64,000 bases of DNA from Rhabditoides inermis. Its lineage: Eukaryota > Nematoda > Chromadorea > Rhabditida > Rhabditidae. Shown here in pieces: positions 55,743-64,000 of the stretch. The DNA lies in the NCBI GenBank assembly GCA_963966185.1, contig CAWZYM010000196.1:384501-448500 (forward strand), read 5' to 3'. The position numbers and the translations under genes are program-made. Position 1 is the first letter of the stretch; every line of letters starts with the position of its first letter. The notes below the pieces were generated by a model that did no database searches, had not been told where the DNA came from, and worked only from the letters and a program-made list of their open reading frames with translations.

Positions 55743-56156
55743 GTGAATGAATTGGGTGATGGTGAGGTGATGTTGATAAATAAGCAGCGAGTGAATGGTG
55801 TGGTATTGGTATATCTCTCATCAGCAGCAACTGTTCATGCCTACACCAACTACTTTGACAAGCCGTTTCATGGAGACATAGAAGAAGTGGATGAGCGTAT
55901 AGACATTCCGGCAATCTCGATCGTTCAGAATTTTTTGCTTCGAAGTTCGAAGTGTCGTATTCCATACGACCATATACAAACAAATCGACGGCAGAATATG
56001 CTATCAACTATCAAATATCGCAGAAGTAATCAGATAAGATACGCGCTGATACCAGTGGAGAGATGGGGGAAGGGAAAGTTGACCGTAAACCTATATTATC
56101 AGTCATGGCATAAACCCATTTATATATCGTTCACCATACCAACATCAAAAGGTTAG
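55743..56156 (+). CDS. Unrecognised 137-codon ORF, open copy
   Basis: Open from MNELGDGEVMLINKQRVNGV to a point just before GTTAGTTT, where it could splice. It contains VHAYTNYFDKPFHGDIEEVD and ends FTIPTSKG. The acidic then basic profile suggests a soluble protein. The first-block copy at 7.3-7.7 kb is frame-broken, so this copy is either the functional one or simply less decayed. No motif recognised. Confidence 0.4.
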   Translation: MNELGDGEVMLINKQRVNGVVLVYLSSAATVHAYTNYFDKPFHGDIEEVDERIDIPAISIVQNFLLRSSKCRIPYDHIQTNRRQNMLSTIKYRRSNQIRYALIPVERWGKGKLTVNLYYQSWHKPIYISFTIPTSKG

Positions 56157-56429
56157 TTTCGTCTGCGCATATTCATATCATCGTCAACGACGTCAACACA
56201 CAATCCGCCAGTAATGTGATTTTTTTATCGTTGTTACTGTTTTAGTATCCGTCACCTCCTTTCAAAACAGTGGGAGGTTGAAACTATTTTAAGTGCGGTT
56301 TAAATCGATTCAGTTTTTTTTTTTCGGAATCGCATGATGTAATCATAACTCAAAACTCAAAACATTAATCATACTGTAACCGGGAGAATAGAGAAAATCA
56401 ATGATTCATACTGTAACCGGGAGATTCAT

Positions 56430-57366
56430 AGCCGGGAAGCCGTGGTGCGTTCAAGTCTCTTATTTCCAGCGTGTCGGCTCCATCAGAAGGCATGATGCGT
56501 GTCTCCGCAGCGCGAAGACGGATCTACGATGTGGGTGAGTGCTGTCTTGTTACCTACATATTTCATATTCATACATTCGTTCATTTATATTTTATATATT
56601 TATATATTCAAAAAAACATATTCAGCCAAATCCGCTCAATGGGGTGTGCAGAAGGCGAACGCGGGCGTCGAGTGGGTGGAGGGTTCGTCCAGGTATGTGC
56701 CAACCTCACACGGGCAGCCCACGCACCTGTGATGGCCGAATTTTATACAATCAAGTACATATATTCACGGAACTTTTCCAAAATAGCACTTCGACTATGA
56801 TTGGCTCCCAATACACTAGTCTTGAAAACGACATGTCAAATAACAGCGGTGCGGCAGAAAAAGAATGCATTCAAAATGTCGCGCTGTCAGGCGTTGGTTT
56901 CGAGAAAAGACATTCAATTAGACAGTTCATGCAGAATGACCACTACGCAGACTCGTGCTTGAACAGTTAGCACCCAAGGTGAGCAGCAGCACTCCACTCT
57001 GCTTGTGGACTGTGAAAGGTTGGCTAGACGAGGAGTGGCGACCATGCCTATCTTGTTTCAGAGGAACCCTTCTCTGAACTGGCTCGCGACACTGGTCTTC
57101 TATAGGGTAGAGAGATACTTTGGGTGAGTGTGCACATGTTTCTGGAAAAACCATTTTTACTGGAGAATCCACTTTTCCACTTTTCCAGTTGAAAAGTGGA
57201 TTTTCCAGTAACCTGTTAGGACAGGATCTGTGTCTCTGTTTGCTTGGCTCATGTGGATCTCTCTCTCTATTGCAGATCTGTGGAGTGGCTCGCCCCCATC
57301 CTGATCAGGGCGATCCGCCACAACCCCTTTGTCAGTACGAGCCGCACACTTCATCACAATCCTTAG
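56430..57366 (+). other. Cluster of unidentified exons, second block
   Basis: Copy of 8,000-8,938 with the same splice sites. Indels at 56,605 and 56,806 fall outside or shift the weaker frames; the pair RNPSLNWLATLVFYRVERYF and SVEWLAPILIRAIRHNPFVS is unchanged. Confidence 0.35.
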
Positions 57367-58547
57367 TTGTTTTCGATAAAGCGTTTTTTCCGCGACTACT
57401 TGAATTTCTGTTGTATACTCTGAAAGAAAAATCTGAGCAGAATTGTTTCGACTCCTAAATAGAAGAATATTGTATCGAGAGGGGCTCATTTCCCTATAAT
57501 TTCGATGAGTTTAGCATCATAGATCTATCAACTGAAACCGGCGAATTTGAAAATCGCAGCCGCGGACAAACAGTGCGATGGAGCGCGAAAACGGAACATT
57601 ATAACTGATTCGATGTCATCATTTTATAGTTTGTTGTGAAGTGAAGTGATTGTTCTCCCACCCCGATCGTCATTTCTTCGCAATGGCGCATCTGGTGTGG
57701 CGGTGGGTACTCACTCTTTCGATTTCTTTGTTTTCTCATTTTCTCGCCATGTATCGCGTTGCGCGGTCGGTTGCATTGTTTCTTTCACAGTGTTGTTTTG
57801 TATATGTCCCCCTCGTATTGATCCGTTTAAGGTTGTTGCTGCTGCTTCTGATGACTCACTGGGCGATCTCGGAGGGGCGAGGTACGTGTATGCCACGTAT
57901 TATGAATTGGTTTATGATCGATATCAAGTCGACCTAAAACAGAATATGTTCAAACACGATATCTCTCTGTTACCCAACCGTAAAACGTTATCATAATATC
58001 TATAATGAGTGTATATCGATAGTTTTACTCGACTCCTTACCGCTCGTAGTTTGAAAACTGCGCAAATTTGACGTGTCTCGATCGCGCGAGAATGAAGGGA
58101 GTGATTATTGAAACGCGCGCTGAACACACACTTTTTGGCGGGAAAGTGATGAGCGCTGTGAGGGCAGCGGCGAGGTTGGGGCCACCCATTTGTCGAGTGA
58201 AATAAAATGCAGATTGATTACATGCAGATTGACTACGCGCTATTACCACACCGAAACCAATCCAATCATTCGTACATACATAACATACACTCCATCAAAC
58301 TCCACAAAGTACACAGTTACATTGATTCAAAAATCGATACTTTATTATGTAAGAGTGAATAGAATATGTTTTGGTTCTTCTAAATGTGCCATCTTCTCTC
58401 TGCCACGTGAAGGGAGGCACGAAGGTATGTAATCAAGCCATCTTGATTGGCAATACCAGCATGTTCAGCAAGGATGGAGAATAACCACACAATATATTTC
58501 ATCGAATACAACACGGGATGAATATGAAAACAGTAGACTCGACTCAC

Positions 58548-58769
58548 GATGGTCTTGTTCGAAGCAGCCGGTCCACCTGCTCCCACTCCCTCCTTGTCGC
58601 CCTCGCGTTCTCCATCCATGAACACCTCCGCCCACGTCGAATTAGCGAAACCGAGCTACAATAATGTTTAAATACCCAATATAAAACAACTGCATAGTAC
58701 ATGAAGAATGCTACTCACTTGTTCCTGCGACGAACAACATGTCGCAGCGCCATGCTGTGCGACTCGCAT
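58548..58769 (-). CDS. Unrecognised two-exon gene start, second block
   Basis: Exact copy of 10,120-10,341: exon MRVAQHGAATCCSSQEQ, 63-nt intron, exon LGFANSTWAEVFMDG and acidic tail. Confidence 0.4.
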
Positions 58770-59193
58770 TATCTAAACAAAGAATATAAGCGCATGAACA
58801 TATACAATAACATTTGCATTCGTATTTAAAAAGGCAGAACAATCGCGCGCAAGAACATATAACACAACTTTCAAAATTTTTGAATGGGGGACAATCAAGT
58901 TGTAGTGGCCAACACTTGACTGACTGTGAACCAAAATATTAACACAATATCATCGGTGACAAGAACACAATACCAAAAAAAACGCACGAAAACAACAAAA
59001 ATCAACGGAAAACAACAGAAAAAGCGAAAACATCTGATTAACTGACTGTTCAAGAAAAGTGGGAGGAGCCTGAACACTGGTGGGCGGAGCGGGTTATTCA
59101 AACAAAGTAAATGTACAATAAAAAAAATTGTTACACTATTCGGTCAACGGAAGCGTACAAATGAATTCAGACATGCAAGTTTTTGATAGCTGA

Positions 59194-60146
59194 CGAGGAG
59201 TGTAGTAGGGGCCACACCCTCGGATTCGTACCAAAATGATAGGATACCTTAGTTAGGACCCTAGCCATCGAATTGTGGTGTCCGAATTTCCTAAACGAAC
59301 TATACGTTTCCGGTACGAAAACGTACAGAGCTCGTTTTTCGCGTTCCTCTCACCCTACGCGGCGGTCGAAGACCGAGCCGTTGTGGCCTAGTGGCGAAAG
59401 CGTCTGCCGGCCGAAATGACCCTCACGAGTTCGATTTCGCGCACATGCTTTTTGTTTTGTTCAACAATTTATAGACTTGTATTTTCAGACCATATCATCA
59501 TTTTCTCATGGTCCATGAAACAACTCTATCAAATAAGTTTTTTTTAATGAGACGGTCTTGTCGATCTCGATGTCAGCTGTCGATCGTCGTAGTGACGTAG
59601 TGCCATTTGCATTAGCTGTATGTAGCTCGCAACTGCACAGTCTTCTGTCAAAAAAGTCCCGAACGTCGTCAAGCTACTTCACACTGTCGTATGTATTTTG
59701 ATAGTGTGCGAATATTGTGTACGTAGAGTTGAAGGTTGTAATATTGCGCACGGTAGATCATCTCTGTTCCTGACAGCCGTCCTTCTTGAAAAGAAACCAT
59801 TGAGTCGGTCATGCCTTTCGTCAATTCTTTTCTTCACTAACCAGTGATTGAACAGCGAGACGATCAGCCAAATGAGTTGGCAAAACAAAAAGCATGTGCG
59901 CGGAATCGAACTTGTGAGGGTCATTTCGGCAGGCAGAAGCTTTCGCCACTAGGCCACAACGGATCGGTCTTCGACCGCCGCGTAGGGTGAGAGGAACGCG
60001 AAAAACGAGCCCTGTACGTTTTCGTACCGGAAACGTATAGTTCGTTTAGGAAATTCGGACACCACAATTCGATGGCTAGGGTCCTAACTAAGGTATCCTA
60101 TCATTTTGGTACGAATCCGAGGGTGTGGCCCCTACTACACTCCTCG
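59194..60146. mobile_element. Palindromic tRNA-like element, second block
   Basis: Exact copy of 10,766-11,718 with the same TGA flanks. It was present before the block duplicated. Confidence 0.75.
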
Positions 60147-60237
60147 TGAATAAAATTTCACTGACGTATTCGATTTTGAAACCAGCACTTTGGCCCCATC
60201 CCCCGACATTCTATTTTTCCTCGGAGTTCTTCTTTAA

Positions 60238-60668
60238 GACTATCCTCTTTAACTTACACGTGCGCCCTCCCCGCACTGTGTTACGGCTCGGAGCCGTGGG
60301 CTTACACGAGGCTCAGTCGCATCAAGAGCGCACACCGCACAAAGGATCGACAAATGCTGGGATACTTACTCCACCAGCAACCAAACGAGGGATTGTGCAG
60401 CGAGGATCCGAACTGGCTAATCCAACCCACACGGCGGAAGCAAACAAGGATAAGCCTGACACGATGCACTGACGGACGATGGACACTTGTGACTACCGAT
60501 TGGAAGCCGAGCAACGTCACAAAACCCGGACGGCCGACAACCTGCTGGGAAGATGTAGACCGCGATCATACCAAACAGTTCCATTAGCAGGAACGACTAC
60601 ATACAAGCAGTGGACATATGCAGCTCAATACCGTTCAGTGCGCAAAAGATGAGCTCAGCAATTGCAAG
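60238..60668 (+). mobile_element. Degenerate RTE 3' fragment, second block
   Basis: Copy of 11,810-12,240, with the same frame breaks. Confidence 0.65.
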
Positions 60669-60759
60669 CTTAAAGGCTCAGGTGGTAAGATGCTAGGAGT
60701 CGAAACCACTTGATCCAAATTCGCGTTTTCTTTGTGATATCTCTATTGCGTGTTATTGA

Positions 60760-61083
60760 TTAAAGGGAGTGTACCATCTGGTTTTCGAAGTTGAGTTAGC
60801 ATCAGAATATTGAAATATGTCATAAACAGCGTACTTTCTCATAGAAAAGTTATGCTCAAGTCGCCTTAAAGTTTGTTTAATTTTTGCTTGAATACGCTCT
60901 TTCTAGAGAAAAGTGTGCAGAAATGTACACAAACGTGCACAGTTGATGGTGGTTTCTCCAACTTCCCGCCATTTGCGGCATATGGTCCAATTAACAAAAG
61001 TATTTTTTTTCAAGTTTTTTTCACATTCCGATGCTAACTCTTCAAAACCAAACTTCGAAAACCAGAGGATACACTCCCTTTAA
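60760..61083. mobile_element. Complete TTAA MITE, second block
   Basis: Copy of 12,332-12,655 with TTAA on both sides. Confidence 0.8.
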
Positions 61084-61266
61084 GGAACATTTTCAGGGTT
61101 CACCATTAATATAACAACGTTTAATATAACACGAAATGAGTATAAGAACTTGTTCTCGTACGTTTGTTCACTCGCCTTTTTAAATATATTGTTTCAAAAC
61201 ATGTATCTGCAATATCGATCAGCATGAGATGATTATTAAACAACAAATTGTCTACTGAAGAAAACA

Positions 61267-64000
61267 CTTACAATAAACAGTGCTCTTGGTGCTGTGAACT
61301 GACTGATTCAGTTGTAGAATGCAAGAACGAGGCAGTATCAGTGCGAGACTTGTCGGATAGGAATGGATGGGGCACACACATACTCGATGCGACGACTGCG
61401 ATCTGGGCACCCAAGGATCGCGCGAGAATCAGCCATGACAGACTACTGGGATTGCTACAGGTGTGCATTACGAACAGAAGAAAAAACGGGAAGCACACAC
61501 TCGTTTTAGTATGTGTATGGACAGAACCGAACTGAATCACAATCTCTTGGAAGACTAATAGAAGATCTAGAACAACAAATCACGGTATCAATTTGAATCT
61601 ACTTGTTCATGATTGATCATTCAGCACTCGTCTCTCATTTCTCCGATTTTGTTTGGTTGCTTCGCTTGTGGCTGTGTAATCGCAGTTGTGATAGCAATGG
61701 TCATCCTTCGAAAGAGAAAACCCAAAACACTGGTATTTATACATAAAATTTATCTGTGCCATAGCTCACATTTGACCAACTCCTCAGAGTGAATCTCTCT
61801 ATTCGGGAAGATACCTTCACCTTTACCTTATTAATATTTATCATAACTTTTGTACAGGTTCCCAAATCATTTACTTTCATCACTAACGGACACGAACATA
61901 CAGTGGAAATACCAAGTATGATCGACGACTTGTTTACACAGATCAAATATGCCAAGGTTGTTTGTTTAGAAAACATGTTTCAATTATCGTGCATTTCAGA
62001 TTGGCCTGTTTGTGATGTATGGCATTCTAGCGATCGGAGTAACCATTAATATCATTATGTTTGCTGCTTTCCTCAGTTCTAACAAAACGATTTCTGAAAA
62101 GTTCGAAAGCAACATGAACACGGAATTGGATAGTATGTCAGGGCAATTAACGCGTGGAAATCCTTTTTAAGATGCTTACAATGAACTCAATGCATTCGCT
62201 TGTGCAATAAACAGATCTGTTGAAAATCCGAAAAATAACACGTTCAAGTTCACGAAGATGCTATTTAACCAACAGGTAACATATCACAGCTTGCGATGGA
62301 TTCTACATTTTGTTGTAGAAAAATATGATATCGATGAAATTATTCAATGATACACATCCAAAGACGTTGGCGGTATTATTATATTAATATTTTTTGTTTT
62401 GACGCAATCACGCAATGATTGTTTTCACATTTAGAATCAATTATCGACACACTTGAAATTACTCCCAGACGCAAGCCATGTGATAGGTCGATCGAAAGCC
62501 GCAAGAGTAAGTAAGCCTCTGTAAATAACTTTTTTCTTTGTATTTGCAGGATAGTATTGGAAACAGATATCCCACCTTGAATGCAACGTACCATTTATTT
62601 GTAAATTTTGATGCGATTAGAATTGGACAAAATAATGCGGTGAATAAAGAAAAAAATAAAGATTTTAAACGACAAGACGTCATATAATGACATGTTCAGA
62701 CAATAAACTCAAACAACATTCACTGGATACTGAGTTCAAAGACAACTGCGTTTCAAAGTATTCTCTCACAAAAAGAATTTCCTTTGAAAACCGACATATT
62801 TACAAGAAAGGTACTTTGAAACGGAGGATGGCCTATACTATACATGCTCCACAAAAAAATGTGATTGAATTTCAGATTCGCGACGAACTCACTTATTTTC
62901 GTTCTGAGATTAAAAGAATGAAAACTTACTCATTCCATGTATGTTTGTTTGATGAGATAGTGTAAAATAGATCGGAGTTTCAGTACAAGGTCAATAACTA
63001 CGATGCGAATGGTTTGGCCATATTCTATTTCGTGTGTATTCTTCTATCAGCTGGGACAAGCTGTGGGTTCTTCTTTGTCCCAGGTTACGTTGCACCTGTC
63101 GCAAAGTGTTCAATTACATTTTTTTTCAGCAAAATATGACGTTTTCCTCAAAGTATCGGTTGTCTTCTTTTTATTCATGATCATAACCTGCGTACCAATA
63201 CCGTGAGAAACAATTGCATTCAATTTGAGAACTACACATTAACGTCTTCCTGTTTAGATTATTGTTAAACTTTGCCAATTCTCGGCAGCTTGGATGTTCG
63301 TACTTTGAGCAAAAAATGAATCTGATATCAAACACTTTCTTCAAATTCAACAACGCTCTTCAACGAAACGCATTGTACACTCCGAATTTTTTTAGTAGTT
63401 TACCCATGTCTTTAGGAACTTGAAGTTGTGTGATGGAAAACAAATACTGTTTGACGAATACGTTTATCGCATCGTTGCCAAGGGTGTGTTTATGAGTTGA
63501 GCACAGCTTTAAAAAAAACTATGTCAGATATAACTAGTAAACTTTACAAAACTAATGGCTTCATACAAAACATGACAGTGGATTACGCTGTTAATATTTG
63601 GAAACAAGTTCAGGTGAGAAAAATACAGGCAAAGCGACAAAAACATGTTTTGAGGAGCTTGAAAGGCAGTACAAACTCTTTGACACAACACTTGAAAGTA
63701 TACTGAAACCGTGTGCGCCTATCCCCGGAGCATCTGATCAATTTTCCGGATATGTAGTTGTCAAGGAATGTCCATCAACTACATACGATTTCGGCATATT
63801 AAAAGATCACGGAGGAAGCATAATTAATTTCAAGGTTGAACAACAACGTTTTGAATGTATTATGATTGTTACATGACAAAACAGGATCATTTTTAGACCT
63901 TGTGGACAGGAGAAAGCGATAAAACGAAAATGAGAAATCTCAATGCTTTTGTTGGACTTTTGAATGCTTTGAATCAAACAATCCAAGACCCAGGGACAAA
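61267..64000 (+). pseudogene. Receptor phosphatase-kinase gene, 5'-truncated, runs off window
   Basis: It matches 12,839-15,572 throughout, including the loss of the first half of exon 1 at the same junction. Exons for TM1 to TM4 and part of the second loop are present. Whether it too carries the RTE insertion lies beyond the window. Without exon 1 it lacks the normal start. Confidence 0.7.

Larger units (their letters stand above)
48703..64000. repeat. Second copy of the 1-15,572 block
   Basis: It is a direct repeat with offset 48,702 at the left and 48,428 from about 8.4 kb on. Differences: the palindromes at 1.1 and 2.7 kb are missing, the satellite at 49.6-52.9 kb is extra, and there are small indels to 56,928. 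Beyond that no difference from 8,501-15,572 was noticed. Confidence 0.9.

Overview
This window looks like rhabditid nematode nuclear DNA. The evidence is very short introns (39-77 nt where I could close exons) with TTTCAG-type acceptors, exons that join in phase, RTE-type and CR1-like non-LTR retroposons, several MITE families, and worm-expanded gene families (casein-kinase-1-like kinases, tyrosine phosphatases, serpentine chemoreceptors). No bacterial operon logic, rRNA, CRISPR or credible functional tRNA was seen.

The dominant feature is an ampliconic layout. Unit A is a receptor-phosphatase-kinase gene. Unit B holds gene fragments and mobile elements. Unit C holds a chemoreceptor and a RING gene. 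The order is: A reverse (1-1,975, cut by the window edge), B (4.7-12.8 kb), A forward (12.84-24.9 kb), C (26.2-30.9 kb), a spacer (31-35.8 kb), a second direct C (35.8-41.8 kb), A reverse (43.3-53.2 kb), B again (53.3-61.27 kb), A forward again (61.27 kb to the edge). So 1-15,572 recurs at 48,703-64,000, and the two inner A copies form inverted arms around about 33.9 kb.

Unit A encodes a large protein. It has an N-terminal exon, five membrane segments with two large loops, a Ser/Lys repeat, a tyrosine-phosphatase-like domain with altered catalytic motifs, and then a CK1/TTBK-type kinase with all catalytic motifs. Exon phases allow one fused polypeptide of roughly 1,450 residues. The copy at 43.5-53.2 kb (minus) is the only one in the window that looks complete; its first intron carries a 2.6 kb purine-only satellite. 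The forward copy at 12.8-24.4 kb lost exon 1 and was split by an intact RTE retrotransposon flanked by 2,041-bp direct repeats. The other two copies are cut by the window.

Unit C carries a serpentine-receptor gene and a CHFR-like RING/coiled-coil gene. The two RING copies are broken at opposite ends. The spacer has a small four-exon gene (31.9-32.8 kb), orphan exons and a second degenerate CHFR-like RING gene. Unit B has decayed sterol-carrier (SCP2) fragments and unidentified exons.

Mobile DNA includes two palindromic 3-bp-TSD elements with tRNA-like sequences in their arms, a TA-flanked palindrome carrying CRE sites, TTAA-flanked MITEs, an RTE element and RTE fragments, and a 5'-truncated CR1-like LINE. 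Because the units are duplicated, several insertions have an empty site elsewhere in the window.
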